The notes beneath the pieces are model-generated. The model did no database searches and had not been told where the DNA came from. It saw only the letters and a program-made list of their open reading frames with translations. A DNA stretch of 64,000 nucleotides. Source: Hemibagrus wyckioides (Eukaryota > Chordata > Actinopteri > Siluriformes > Bagridae). Positions 21,881 to 33,893 of the stretch are shown piece after piece. Numbering within the stretch: the stretch's first letter is position 1; every line of letters starts with the position of its first letter. The position numbers were made by a program, and so were the translations under genes. The stretch covers positions 3,144,001-3,208,000 of the forward strand of contig NC_080717.1 in the NCBI RefSeq assembly GCF_019097595.1, read 5' to 3'.

Positions 21881-22133
21881 CAGACTCACCGACTGACATG
21901 AAAATATTATGTACCTAATCTTATATTGTACTCATGCTATGTTTATCATGTTTGGAAGGAAAATATATGATTGAAACAATAATCCTATATTTAATCATTT
22001 CATCATTGAAAATAAAATAAAAAAGAACACCTACTTCCTGTTAGAATCCATCTTAGGCACTCAGCAAGTTTTTTATCCTTTTCTGGCCACAAGCTTAAGA
22101 ATCTATAAAGCCGAATATCTCGATTGTCCAAGT

Positions 22134-22809
22134 AGTAGCTACTGAATCAAATGCAGTAGGCACTGAATCAAATGCAGAAGGTTCTGAATCGAATTCAGTA
22201 GGCACTGAATCAAATACAGTAGGCACTGAATTGACTATAGTAAGAACTGAATTAAATGCAATCGGTACTGAATCAAATGAAGTAGGCACTGAATCAAATG
22301 CATTAGGCACTGAATCAAATCTAGAAAAAACTGAATCAAATGCAATAGGTACTGAATCAAATGCAGAAGGTATTGAATCGAATGCAGAGTGTACTGAATC
22401 AAACGCAGTAGGTACTGAATCAAATCTAGTAGAAACTGAGTCAGGTACTGAGTCAAATGCATGCAGCAGGTAGTAGGTACTGAATTGAATGTATTAGGCA
22501 CTGGATCAAATCTAGTAAAAACTGAATCAAATGCAGTAGGTACTGAATCAAATGCAATAGGTACTGAATCAAATGCTGTAGGTACTGAATCAAATGCAGT
22601 AGGCACTGAATCAAATGTGCTAGGCACTGAATTGAATGCAATACTTACTGAATCGAATGCATTAGGCACTGAATCAAATCTAGTAAAAACTGAATCAAAT
22701 GCAGTAGGTACTGAATCAAATGCAATAGGTACTGAATCAAGTGCAATAGGTTCTGAATTGAATGCAGTAGGCACTAAATCAAATGCAGTAGGTACTGAAT
22801 CGAATGCAT
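22134..22809. repeat. 21-bp minisatellite
   Basis: About 32 units of 21 bp in two pieces, ACTGAATCAAATGCA and GTAGGT, with few indels. A higher-order period of 168 bp (8 units) is visible: the variant beginning TCTAGTAAAAACTG occurs at 22511 and 22679. Because 21 is seven codons, a 179-codon minus frame and a 116-codon plus frame (TESNAVG-type heptads) both stay open. Neither has an upstream coding context, and the frames fade where the repeat ends. Confidence 0.95.
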
Positions 22810-23420
22810 AAGCTGCATAATGTCTGCCTTAATCAATTACTTCCTTTATTTCTTTCTCATTCCGGATCTTTCTTTCTTATTTCCTTTTCTTCCTGTCTTT
22901 AATTTCATTATCTTTCTATAATAACAAAACTCCAGTTTCAAAATCATTTCGAAATCATCTCTATCTTGTTTTTCCTTATTTCTCACTAAAGTGCAATATT
23001 TTCATTTTTAGTCTACGTTCTAATGATATTAACTTTCTCCTTTAAATTCCATAAGGAATATAAAAGCCTTTATAGAGCAATTTAGCCGAATCCTATACGA
23101 TTGACGTTAAAACCGCTAACTCATGTCTCTGGCGTATATGCGATCAGTCAGTGCTGTAAAAGTTCCATATCACTACAGTAACAAATTACTGCAAATGGTT
23201 TAGGTTTGTTTTGCAATTTCAATCCCAAATGTGAGATATTTTTTATTTTTAACTTGCAAATTTAATCGGATGTTAGCTTGATTAAATATCCGTCTATTTC
23301 CAGTATAAGGAAGTGGGTCTGTGGTGATGGAGTCAGAGGGAGTGGTTTTGGCATGAATGTGGATTACAGCTTCAATCCGTGTCTCATCCAGCTAATACTC
23401 TGCCACGTTATGAAAATCCT
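22810..23420. other. Unique AT-rich sequence, no gene recognised
   Basis: Single-copy-looking sequence without domain-bearing frames. Confidence 0.45.
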
Positions 23421-23532
23421 CTCTCTCTCTGTCTCTCTCTCGCTCTCCTTCTCTCTCTCTCTCTCTCTCTAGCTCTCTCACTCTCTTTCCCCTCTTGCTG
23501 TCTTTCACACTCTCTCCCTCCTTCACACTCTT

Positions 23533-23605
<73 letters not shown>

Positions 23606-23654
23606 CATTCTCTCTCTCTCCTTTACACCCTTTCTCTCTCTCTCTGTCTCCCTG

Positions 23655-23693
<39 letters not shown>

Positions 23694-23715
23694 CATTCTC
23701 TCTCTCTCTCCTTTA

Positions 23716-23799
<84 letters not shown>

Positions 23800-23801
23800 T
23801 C
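23421..23801. repeat. (CT)n array ending in (CA)n
   Basis: Almost 380 bases of CT units, with three blocks separated by CTCTACATTC and CTTTACAC words (near 23600, 23690 and 23710), ending in (CA)n at 23775-23800. This indicates internal duplication of roughly 90-100-bp blocks inside the microsatellite. Confidence 0.93.
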
Positions 23802-24083
23802 ATTGTGGCTTGTACCAGTGACCTGACCTCAATACGTTTCCACGATCTTCCATTTCCTTTACTTTTAGTTTTTGTTATTCCTGCATAATTATCAGCATTA
23901 CCAGAACCCTAGCTCAGAGTTTCACAGCGTTCTCTTGAAGAAATCGCCTCATTGTGTTTTTCAAGCTGTTCGTCGACGTTCAAAGTCATTTCTTATTGTT
24001 CAGAATATGAAGAAGAAGAAGAAGAAAAAAAGGATCCTGTTTGGCGCGGAAAAGAAGAAAGTGCGTTTGAGGCCGTTATGTAA

Positions 24084-24200
24084 GTTGTAAAGTAGCAGGC
24101 TGTGAAAAGTGGGATCCCTCAAGGATCAATTACTGGTCCATTACAGTTTGCACCGTTTACATCAACAGCCTCTGAAACATGATGTTAAACAACTGTACGC
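24084..24200 (+). mobile_element. LINE reverse-transcriptase fragment
   Basis: The plus strand at about 24097-24140 translates to SGIPQGSITGPLQF, the conserved reverse-transcriptase region usually written SGVPQGS-LGPLLF. A one-base shift then gives TVYINSL, the next conserved block. The match covers only about 100 bp and is frameshifted, so it is a very old or heavily truncated insertion. The clade cannot be decided. Confidence 0.6.
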
Positions 24201-24430
24201 TTGTATAGTAATATTTTTCTTTGCATAATTACAACAGAACAAGAACTTTGTACACACTTGTAATCAGTAATTAGCGACAACCAGACATTCAGACTAACGT
24301 TCAGGAAAAAAGAAAAAAACAATTTCCACAGTTCTGTTTTGCTTACAGATATTTTCACTGCAAGGAGGAAATATAGGTTAGAAAAAATAATTATTTCTGT
24401 TATCCTATTTGTTTCTAATTTTTATTTATT

Positions 24431-24471
<41 letters not shown>

Positions 24472-24739
24472 TATATACGTATACATATACACACACACTG
24501 CTCTCTAACAATACCATGATTATTCCAGTCCGTATCTACAGATCTACAGATCAGGACATCTCAGTCGGGCATGGGCGTGTACATAACAACTTCACAACTC
24601 AATAAAACAGCAGCAGGGCAAGCATTGAATTATTTATTTACAGAAAGCTTTAAATTATAGAAACCTCTTATTCTATCTTTCCTACCTGAAGAGTCAGGTC
24701 TTAAAATTCTAACTAGGAGATGATTCTGGCATAAAAATC
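24201..24739. other. AT-rich unique DNA with (CA)n
   Basis: (CA)n at 24436-24468 followed by TATACGTATACATATA text to 24500. The rest appears unique, with no gene. Confidence 0.5.
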
Positions 24740-25480
24740 TAGAATAAAAACATCCTAATATCCTACTTTTAAAGAAGAACTTTTACTTCTTTTATATTTC
24801 AACACTTTTTTATCTTTATTTTTAACTCATCTTTTTACTTAATTTTATTACTTTTTTTTATTTAAATGATTGTGTTATACTGTATGAGATGATCTTGACC
24901 TTATACTAGAACAGAAAAATCACCCTAATATCATAGTTTTAAAGAAAAGAATAAGTATAATTTAATTTCTATTTATTTTTAGTTAACTTTGTTAACTTTT
25001 TTTTTTTTTTTTTTTTATCAAACTGATCGTGTTATATGAGTTGATCCTGGCCAAATTCTAGAACAAAAAATTCATCCTAGTAAAGAAAAAGTAAGCTTAA
25101 AAATCAAGAATAAGGATTGTTTTTCTTCTTTCATATTTTATCACTTTTTTATCTTTATTTTTATTTTTTTTCTACTTAATTTTATTACTTTTTTAAACTT
25201 TTTTATTATTAAAAAATAAAAAAATAATCCTAATATCCTACTTTTAAAGAAAAAATAAGTATAATTAATTTTTTTTATTTGTTTTTACTTAACTTTGTTA
25301 CTTTGTTTTTATTAAAATGATTGTGTTATAAAGGTTGATCGTGGCCAAATTCTAGAACAAGAAATTGATCCTACTATCTTTTTTTTTCTTCTTTTATATT
25401 TCACCATCACCTTTTATTTTATTTCTATTTTTACTTATCTTTATTACCTTTTTTCAATAAAAATAAATAAAAATCAGCCA
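24740..25480. repeat. Diverged AT-rich tandem repeat, about 150-bp period
   Basis: The block CCTAATATCCTACTTTTAAAG recurs in varying form near 24753, 24925 and 25226, with shorter remnants near 25075 and 25365. The block GATTGTGTTATA..GTTGATC..GGCCAAATTCTAGAACAA recurs near 24868, 25026 and 25319. Poly-T spacers vary in length. At least four or five old copies are present. Confidence 0.75.
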
Positions 25481-27484
25481 CATGTTCAAAGTTTATCAAC
25501 CCAAATCTCTTCTTCCTGCAAATTTCTTCTTGTGTTCTAACAAGTGAAACTGACCTGAAAACTAAAGAGCTCTTAATGTAACAACTCTACTTTCCTTATG
25601 CATATTTAAATAAAACTGACTTTAATGTGCTTTCCTATACGTTCACCACACGTCCCACTCCGCTCCAGGCTTCTTCTGTTTCCCGTTGTTTTTTCCGCCA
25701 GTGTCTCCGCTTAGTCTTCATTACGCTTAGCTGTTTGTAAAGTGTGGCCTCATTAGCCTTTCTTTCTACACTACAGTGTACTCTCCGTGGTTTTATGCTT
25801 CCTTACTTTCCCCAGATATGCAAAATCTTGCTGTGCTCATCGCTATTCGTAGTCTTGTTTCACTCCCTAGTTACCTGTTTGCCTGGATCTCAGCAGACCT
25901 TGCCTTCTGGCAAAAATAAATAAATAAATAAATAAAAATTAAATTACATAATATATAATATTATAAACGTATAATAAACCATGCATTAGGTTCCTGATCA
26001 AGCCAAATGTTCTATAAGCTACTTTATTCTCTTAAGCAAACCCCTGACACCTCACCTGCTCAGGTTAAAGGATAAAGACATTGTTCTGGATAAACGGATA
26101 AACCGGATAAAATTTATGGTCATTTTCTGGTGTTCTGTGATCATGTGGTCATGTGATGGTTATACCAGGGTACACTATTTGTTCACACACACATGCTAGA
26201 TTGTGATATCAGTGCTATCCATCAGTCAAAATCCAGCGTAAATGTAAGTGACGGATGATAAACAGCAGCTCATGGAGGACAGAGTGGTATGTACTGGTTT
26301 TCCATCGTCACCATTGGCAACAACTCAAAACCACCATAACAACCACTCCGGCAACAGAATATACAGAGAGTGTACTCACCAGGAGGATGGTGGGTGATTT
26401 ATATAATTGATGTTTAAGAAAATGAATTATTTGGTTGAGTTGCAATTCAAATGCACAAGAAATGCAAAAGAAACACTCTGACCACGGATCACACCTACTG
26501 GTTTCCCCTGGACACATCACATCCTGTACCTACATACTGTATCACTCGGGGTAACAGGGCCACTGTTCACCATTCACCTGTCTTATTCCTGCCTTCTCAG
26601 AGCTGTGTAGGGACCTTTGAGGCTTCTAGTGTTTGTGTAATGATGGATTGTCTTGTGACGTATGCAAAATTGATATTAATGTCTGGACACAAGTTTCTGC
26701 CGGACAGGTGTGTTCTCATTAAAGAAGAAAAAAAACGTGGAAAAAACAAAGCAAAAAACTGTTCGCACCCTTGGCATTGTTTTTTTTTTTTCCTCCATAC
26801 AACATGTTGTGCGACGAGAGCCGCTGAAGTAGATGATTGTCCCTCTGTCATCTTTCCACTCGTTCGTGGGATGGAATCTATTCACGAATGCAGATGACAA
26901 AGCGCTGGGCGAAAAAGTCAATATCAATTACCCCTTCGCTCTCAATAGCAAACTACTGAGTCATTCAGCAACATCAGATACAAACAATGACTCGATTGTT
27001 TCAAGCGTTTTCACTCCCTACTTCACTTCATGCTCTGCTGAAGGCCGTGTGTGGGATCAAGACTGAAAAAAAAAAAAACGAGCCACGGAACGTTCTGTCA
27101 ACACGTTACACGTGCGTCAACACGTTAGAGGTCGAGTCGAAGATAACACGAGATGTAAATAAAGGAGAAAGCACACTGCAGTGAGGAAAAGATGCAGCGT
27201 GAAGCATGAAGTCTATTATTTAACGACAGAATTGATTGACATCCAAGTTGTAATTTATTACATAATTAAAAAAAGCATCCTTTTTATGCATTAAAATCGG
27301 GTTGATTGTTGTGTAGCCAAGTTCCTTTTTAATTACTGAACTTAATTAGATAAAAAAAAAAAAGATAGTCGTGTTAACCAGAAACCATAAAGTTTCAACG
27401 CCTCTGTTAGTGATGGACATTAAACTGACTGTTTAACAAAAAACCCCACTGAAGCTGGAGACTCCTTCCATTCATTATTTAACT
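25481..27484. other. 2 kb of unique sequence, no gene recognised
   Basis: Short (AAAT)n at 25916-25937. A 148-codon plus frame (26451-26897) overlaps minus-strand frames of similar length; it shows no domain, no splice-supported conservation and irregular composition, so I do not call a gene. Parts of 26830-27060 are balanced and repeat-free. Confidence 0.45.
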
Positions 27485-27600
27485 CAATTCAATTTTATTT
27501 GTATAGCACTTCTAAAAATGGACATTGTCTTAAAGCAGCTTTACAGAACATAAGAAACAAAGTACAAAACATTCAAGATTAATATAAGACTTACATTTTA
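27485..27600 (+). mobile_element. Interspersed repeat (TTTTATTTGTATAGCACTT type)
   Basis: The words AATTTTATTTGTATAGCACT, ATGGACATTGTCTTAAAGCA and GCTTTACAGAACATAAG form the start of one of the most common teleost interspersed repeats. Only about 115 bp is recognisable before AT-rich DNA takes over. Confidence 0.65.
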
Positions 27601-28330
27601 TTTTATTTTTATTTATCCCTAATGAGCAAGTTATTAATTATTTCAATTATATATTATATTATTATATTAATAATATTATTTTAATTAATTAATTATTAAT
27701 TATACAATGTTTTCCAATTTCAACAATCATATGTTTCTGGTTAGATAATGAAAATGTTCTTCATTATCAAAATAATAATTTAAAAAAAATTCAATTTGAT
27801 TTTGGAAATTAAAACATTTTTTTAAATTACCTTACGTATTTTATTTACGAGAAATTTCTAGAAATAGTCTACATTGTAAAAACTCTCTACTAACTCGTTT
27901 TTATTTATTTCAGCTAATGCACTTTGATCTGGCAAGAACTAGCATGTGTAAACACTAAATCCATAAAAATGTACAAAAAGGTAACTGAAATTTATTAAAA
28001 GTTTTTTTTTTATTAAATACACACACTACTTTTGGAAAGACAATTTTAGTTTGGAATTTTAGTCGCAAAAACACAACACAGTAGAATATTATCTGATCCT
28101 GTCTAAGTGTTAAAAATCTTACAGATAATTCTATGCTAAAATATCCAAAATGACCAAAATGTCTATCTATATCACTAATATTTAACTAATAGCATGTTAC
28201 ATCAAAGGATTAAAATTTTATTTAGCCACTAAATTGGATTACTTAGCAAAAATTTAATTTAATCAGCTAACTGTGTGACTTATGGCAAGGAGGTGAATAT
28301 TTACGCAATCATAAGAAAATAAATAAGAAA
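27601..28330. other. AT-rich unique sequence
   Basis: Very AT-rich DNA without tandem structure or open frames of note. Confidence 0.45.
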
Positions 28331-28406
<76 letters not shown>

Positions 28407-28411
28407 GTAGA

Positions 28412-28445
<34 letters not shown>

Positions 28446-28540
28446 AAAAATAATTAATTAATTAATAGATAGATAACTAACAAAATAAAAATAAATAAAT
28501 AAATCATCATAAAAAATTAAATAAATAAATAAATAAATAT
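28331..28540. repeat. (GATA)n followed by (AAAT)n
   Basis: About 18 GATA units at 28332-28406, then AAAT units and ATTA text up to about 28537. Confidence 0.95.
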
Positions 28541-29046
28541 TTCCTTCATGTCACTATTATGTTTATTCACAGCATTTAATTTCCATGTTGTCTCGCTACA
28601 AATTGTGGAAAATCTCAAATGCTGCAGACGTTATTTAAACATTATATCATCCCACTATTCAACCCACTCTTCACCGGTCAAAGTGTCTGCGATGTGCTAG
28701 CGTGCAATGCTCTGTAATATCTCTGCTTCTGTTCACTATACTGCCTGGAGTCTAGCGTCTAATTGACAGACAGTCCAGAAGAGAGATATTTCATGCCATC
28801 CCCTTTCCGCCTTCGCTCCATTTCTCCTCTTGTCACTTTCCCAGACAACTTTCAGTGGCGCGCTTTAAAAAGACAGCGGGGAAAGGACAACAGAGAGGGA
28901 AGAAACGGGAATCAATGGCTGCAGGAAGGCGGAGTGTAGAATCTAAAGAATTCGGCTGGAAGGCAGATGACGAGGTGCCTTGTAGAGATTTGCAGCTTCC
29001 AGACAGTTTGAAACGTTGAAGCTTCCTCTCTAACAATCCATGCTGG

Positions 29047-29049
<3 letters not shown>
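28541..29049. other. Unique sequence, no gene recognised
   Basis: Balanced composition from 28660 to 29040. A 67-codon minus frame at 28833-29036 has no recognisable domain. Confidence 0.4.
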
Positions 29050-29090
<41 letters not shown>

Positions 29091-29099
29091 CTCTATCTC
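29050..29099. repeat. (CT)n microsatellite
   Basis: About 20 CT units, then a slightly interrupted continuation. Confidence 0.95.
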
Positions 29100-30094
29100 T
29101 CTTTACGAGCTCTACTCCTACCTTCTCTTCTTCCTCAGCTGGGAGTTAACAACATTTGCAGCTAGTCCTAACCTCCTCACCACTGTCCACTCTCACACTC
29201 CACTCTCAAGTCCATCCGCCCGTCCCACTCCATCCCTAATGAACGATCTGTCTGTTTTTTTTTCTGTCAGGTTCTTGGCTGCTGATAGCATGATAGCATC
29301 ATTAGAGCGAGCAACCAAAGAAACCGGCATCTACTCCAGCGATTAGTGATTGACAATCCTTTATAATTAACACGTCGCGTTTTAGAATATTTTTATACTG
29401 TTTACGTCTGCGTGTCATCACTATAAGGGTTTCACCGTTGTATAATTGCTCCCGTCTCACCACTTTTCTGTGGCGTGACACTGAAATGCCTCGAGCGAAA
29501 ACATTTGTCGAAAATAGCTTTGTATAGACTCTCAGAATCTCTAGCTGTTCCTTACATAACGCTGCGAATTTTTATTTATTTATTTATTTTATTTTTTTTT
29601 ATCTCTGCTGCTCCACTAAGGTGCAGTCAGGGCCAGGAATAAAATGGCAGTTTAGGCATCTTTTAAGTAGCTGAATATAATACTGTAACACGCCATATAA
29701 CGAGGTATACATCGAGCCGGCGGTTTATTAGGAACTGGATCTTTGTTCTAAATAAAATAAAGGGAACCAGGTGTATAAATATTTATTCCTAATCTATTGA
29801 TTCTCGGTAAGAGGCTCTACCACACGTTCCCATCTGCTGGGATTTAAGCTGTCTGGTGGTAAATAGGTCGAGGTGCAGTAAAGGAAAGATGTTTAGTGTT
29901 TAGAGTTGATGCAGTGAGCAGCCATGTTGATTTCATGACACCTGCTGTGCTGCGGTACGATGACTGCTGTAAGCAGGAGTTAGGAGAGAAGAAGCTTTCT
30001 CGGGTTTCCTAAATACCAAAGATTCTTTTCATTTGCTTCGAGAATTCTCTGGCAGTCTGGTTTGCAGTAGAAACGCACATATTTCACAGGGTTG
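29100..30094. other. Unique sequence with a possible Tc1-like terminus
   Basis: At 29706-29735, GAGCCGGCGGTTTATTAGGA resembles the inverted repeat of the Tc1-like family whose other-oriented end lies at 5585-5612. No matching right end or transposase text was found, so this may be an isolated terminus or coincidence. The remainder appears unique. Confidence 0.4.
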
Positions 30095-30339
30095 TTATTT
30101 TGATTTATTTGTTTTTTTGTTGTTGTTTTTGTTCTTTTCTGTTAATCAAAGTTAGTCATCAGTGTATTTATTTATTAGTTAGTTAGTTAGTTGGATTATT
30201 TGTACTAGTTCTGCCCCATGTCAACAAAGCTAGCCACCTATTTATTTATTTGTTTGTTTTATTTATTGTTTGCTTGTTTGTTTGTTTATACTAGTTCTTC
30301 CCAAACAATGTCAACAAAGCTAGTTGCATTCTGATTTAT

Positions 30340-30371
<32 letters not shown>

Positions 30372-30475
30372 CTTTTTAGTAAGTTAATTTGTTTTTCCCT
30401 AAAATGAAAACAAAGTTATGTACTTTGTTATTTTATTTATTTTTTGTTTGTTTGTTTGTCCCTTTTCATTGATGT
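30095..30475. repeat. Diverged tandem repeat, about 90-120 bp, TTAG/TTTG-rich
   Basis: The block ACTAGTTCT..CCC..TGTCAACAAAGCTAG appears near 30204 and 30290. Weaker copies sit near 30140 (AATCAAAGTTAGTC) and 30400 (AAAATGAAAACAAAGTTATG). Spacers are (TTAG)n and (TTTG)n runs. Confidence 0.75.
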
Positions 30476-30630
30476 TTGTTTTAACCATATCCATGATATA
30501 TAAATGCACTTGACTGAAAACGTGATTATGCTATGATGTCACCACTTTTTGTATTTCTGGTAGAGCAATGATTAATTAAAAAGCATTTTATTCATATTAT
30601 TTTATGGAATTTATCCATTAAAATACTATT

Positions 30631-30830
<200 letters not shown>

Positions 30831-30977
30831 ATTAATTAATTAATTATTATTTTTTAAATTGCATTTAACAAGATGCAGAACTACATTATGTACTGAATTG
30901 TTTTCTAGTGTGATCAGGAAGTATTTAAACTAGGGCTTAAAAATGTAAATAAGTAAGTAAGTAATTAAGTAATTAAG

Positions 30978-31027
<50 letters not shown>

Positions 31028-31152
31028 TTTTTTTTTTAATTAATAAAAGTTGTGTACTTTTCTTGTCAAATTTCCTCCCAACACCATTTTTGTACTGATG
31101 TTATTCTCAGTCTGTGATCTACTGAACCATGTGATCATTACTAGAGGTTTCT
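30831..31152. other. AT-rich DNA with (TAAG)n and (AAAT)n
   Basis: (TAAG)n near 30945-30970 passes into about 12 AAAT units up to 31024. No gene. Confidence 0.7.
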
Positions 31153-31200
31153 GTAAGTCGCTCTGGATAAAGCCGTCTGCTGAATGCAGTAAATGTAAAC
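31153..31200 (+). mobile_element. 3' tail of a V-SINE or L2-type LINE
   Basis: The text GTAAGTCGCTCTGGATAAAG, then CGTCTGCTGAATGCAGTAAATG, is the tail shared by fish L2-clade LINEs and the V-SINEs that use their enzyme. Only about 48 bp is recognisable, so the body is either absent or too diverged to see. Confidence 0.65.
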
Positions 31201-31780
31201 GGAAATCCGGCACAAATTTGTTACCGCATCTGACACGACTGTCACTGAGTGAATCTACAGACTGAGCTGGAAAGAAATCAGCCCCAGCATCACTTCTTTA
31301 TACATATCATCTGTGTATAATATATATATAAAACTCAATCCTGAAATATCTGCCAGAAAAACACGAAAAACAAGAAAACGGATGAGTTTAATGATCTGTA
31401 ATCTTGGCGTTGTTACTCCAGTGCATAAACGTTGATGGTACTGGTTTTTACACCGTTCTGGAAAGTGTTGCAGGTTGGACAGAGGCGGAGACGAGTGGAA
31501 TGCCGGGTGGCACGAATTCCTCTTCACACCTGCTGTTTCATAAGGACATCTGAAGGACGTTTTGCTGAGATGGACATAATTTAAGACTCAGACAAGGCTA
31601 ACAAACCGGGCACATTTTTTTTTTTCAGATTCGTGTTGTTATGACAACACTGACAATATGCAAATGGCTGATTTTAGGAAATGTGTAAATGTGAACCTAA
31701 AAGAAGAAAAAAATTAATAAACAATCAGTTTATTAAAAAAAAAAGAATTTGTGCATGTAAACACAGCCCCTGTGTAAGTG
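31201..31780. other. Unique sequence, no gene recognised
   Basis: Mixed-composition DNA with short poly-T and poly-A runs. A 90-codon minus frame at 31255-31527 has no domain. Confidence 0.4.
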
Positions 31781-31804
31781 TGTGTGTGTGCGTAAGTGGG
31801 TGTC

Positions 31805-31836
<32 letters not shown>

Positions 31837-32090
31837 TGTGTAAGGATTTTGGCTGAGCTCTGCTAGGCCACAGGCTGTGGCGCATTTTATGCAGCTTAAT
31901 GGAATGGGAGCGTCTCCATGATGATTAACCGCGAGAGTGCCTCTTTGGCTGGACCTGGACTGGCCTTCTGCCCACACACACACATACACACACGTACACA
32001 CACACACACACAAATACATGCATAGGTTTGTCAAGTCAATAGTGCTGAAACACACAGCTCTCTAGTACACACACACACACACACACACAA
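31781..32090. repeat. (TG)n and (CA)n microsatellites
   Basis: (TG)n with interruptions at 31783-31841, (CA)n at 31974-32012 and (CA)n at 32070-32089, separated by about 130 bp of unique DNA. Confidence 0.9.
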
Positions 32091-32679
32091 TCCAATACAT
32101 TAGAGTGCTTTGCTGAGTCCAGCCTGAGAAAGTAATAAGGTTTGGTTTGATTTTAATCAAAAATTTACTATCTGTTGCTGAGCTTTACTGACGTTTGGCA
32201 TGTCTACACACTGCAACAAACCCACTGTGTTAGACTAATAAGAGTTCACTTGTTTATAGGTGGGTGGCTGAAAATAGTGGCACCCTTGCACTTTTTTAAC
32301 CTACTTTTTTTTCTTTTTCTTTCTTTCATTCTTTTTTTTTTCATTTTCCCTGACGTTTAGTGGAGCTGGTGATTATTGTGTAGTGCCGCACTCACTCATG
32401 TCACATTTCTCATTAATGCCACAGTGTGTACAGTATGGAAGAGCACATACATCAGATTTATCACTTTTACACGATTTTCATGCAAAGAGTATATATATAT
32501 AAACTAAGTTAAATCCTTGTACTTACTGTACTTATACTTACTTATAGGAAGTATGTTTGGCTAGGTTACATTACAGAACCCAATAAATTATGTATAATGT
32601 TTACTTTTACACATACTAAAAGAGATTACACAGATTTATATCACCATGTCATATCAATCTGTTCTTATTTATCACTTTA
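32091..32679. other. Unique sequence, no gene recognised
   Basis: Contains CTTT/T-rich runs near 32306-32342. Otherwise single-copy-looking and AT-rich at its end. Confidence 0.45.
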
Positions 32680-33370
32680 ATATTACCTTTATCTTATTTT
32701 GATCTTTTATTTGTCACTGTATTGTATTGTATTTTTTAATTATTTAATTATTTATTTATTTTTATTTTTTTCTGTGCAGTAAATTTCTTTTAATTTAATT
32801 CTATTTTATTGTAATGTATTTTTTATTTTATTTCAATTTTAATTTTAATCTATTATATTTTATAGTATTTTATTTTTTTATATTTGTTGTATTTTTATTT
32901 TAATTTAATTCTATATTATCTTATTTTTTAATCTATTCTATTTTATTTATTTTTGATCATTTTATTTGTATTATATTTTGTTTTGTTGTATTTTTATTTT
33001 ATTTTAATTTTATATTATCTTAGTTTTTATCTATTCTATTTTATTTATTTTTTATTCTATTTTACTTTGTTGTATTTTTAATTTTTATTTAATTTTATAC
33101 TATCTTTTTAAAAATCTATTATATTTTATTTTTATTTATTTTCTTTTATTTTTATTCTATTTTATTTTGTTGTATTTTCTATTTTCATTTAATATTATGC
33201 TATCTTATTTTTAATCTATTCTATTTTATTTATTTTATTTTTATTCTATTTTATTTTGTTGTATTTTTATTGTATTTATTTTAACTATTTGTATTTTATT
33301 TGTATTCTATTTAATTTAACTTATTTACTTTTTTAAAAAAAATCTAATTTATTTTATTTTAAATTCCATG
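32680..33370. repeat. AT-rich minisatellite, 86-100-bp period
   Basis: The landmark ATATTATCTT or a variant recurs at about 32912, 33012, 33098 and 33197. Each is followed by TTTTTA-TCTATTCTATTTTA and then by TTTTGTTGTATTTTTA. Intervals of 100, 86 and 99 bp show a diverged tandem array and exclude random AT-rich DNA. Confidence 0.75.
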
Positions 33371-33823
33371 CTTGACTATTTTTTATCCTGACTCTATTTT
33401 TATAACATGGCCGTCTGTGGTAATGTGTATGTTTGTGTATGTGAATAATAAAACTTGAATTTTTCTGTAAAATTGTTATAGGAAAATAATCAGCAACCAA
33501 ACAGTGTGATGAAACGGAGGCACTGTTTCCACCCTGAAGTTGATTTATTCCTCTATTAAGTTACCGAAGTGTGTATTCCTCTACACAACACAGCAATTTG
33601 CCAACAATTGCAACTTTTATATGTTAATGAATAACATACATAAGGTTTTATGTATTTCTAATTACGTTTATTGTTGTTTTGTCGTTTATACTGTAGCTTG
33701 TATAAACTGGTATAAAGAGACTATTAATTTTCTCTCTTTTGGAAATTAATAGGATGAATAAAACACAGCTTGTATTCATTTCCAAAAATCCACAAAGCTT
33801 AGTTTGAGTTTTGTCTCTGATGT
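33371..33823. other. AT-rich unique sequence
   Basis: No tandem structure. A 69-codon frame at 33540-33749 shows no domain. Confidence 0.4.
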
Positions 33824-33847
33824 GTATTTATTTATTTATTTAATCAT

Positions 33848-33890
<43 letters not shown>
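33824..33890. repeat. (TTTA)n microsatellite
   Basis: About 16 TTTA units with one interruption. Confidence 0.95.

Positions 33891-33893
<3 letters not shown>

Noticed and set aside
22235..22811. 179- and 116-codon frames as a heptad-repeat protein
   Set aside because: Both strands are open because the unit is 21 bp. The frames end with the repeat.
23379..23888. 169-codon Ser/Leu-rich frame as a secreted protein
   Set aside because: It is translated (CT)n microsatellite with (CA)n at its end.
26451..26897. 148-codon frame as a host gene
   Set aside because: Overlapped by similar-length minus frames. Irregular low-information peptide without a recognisable domain; open by chance.
29706..29745. 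Full Tc1 element at 29.7 kb
   Set aside because: Only a terminus-like motif is visible. No partner repeat and no transposase text follow, so it is left as a possible isolated end.
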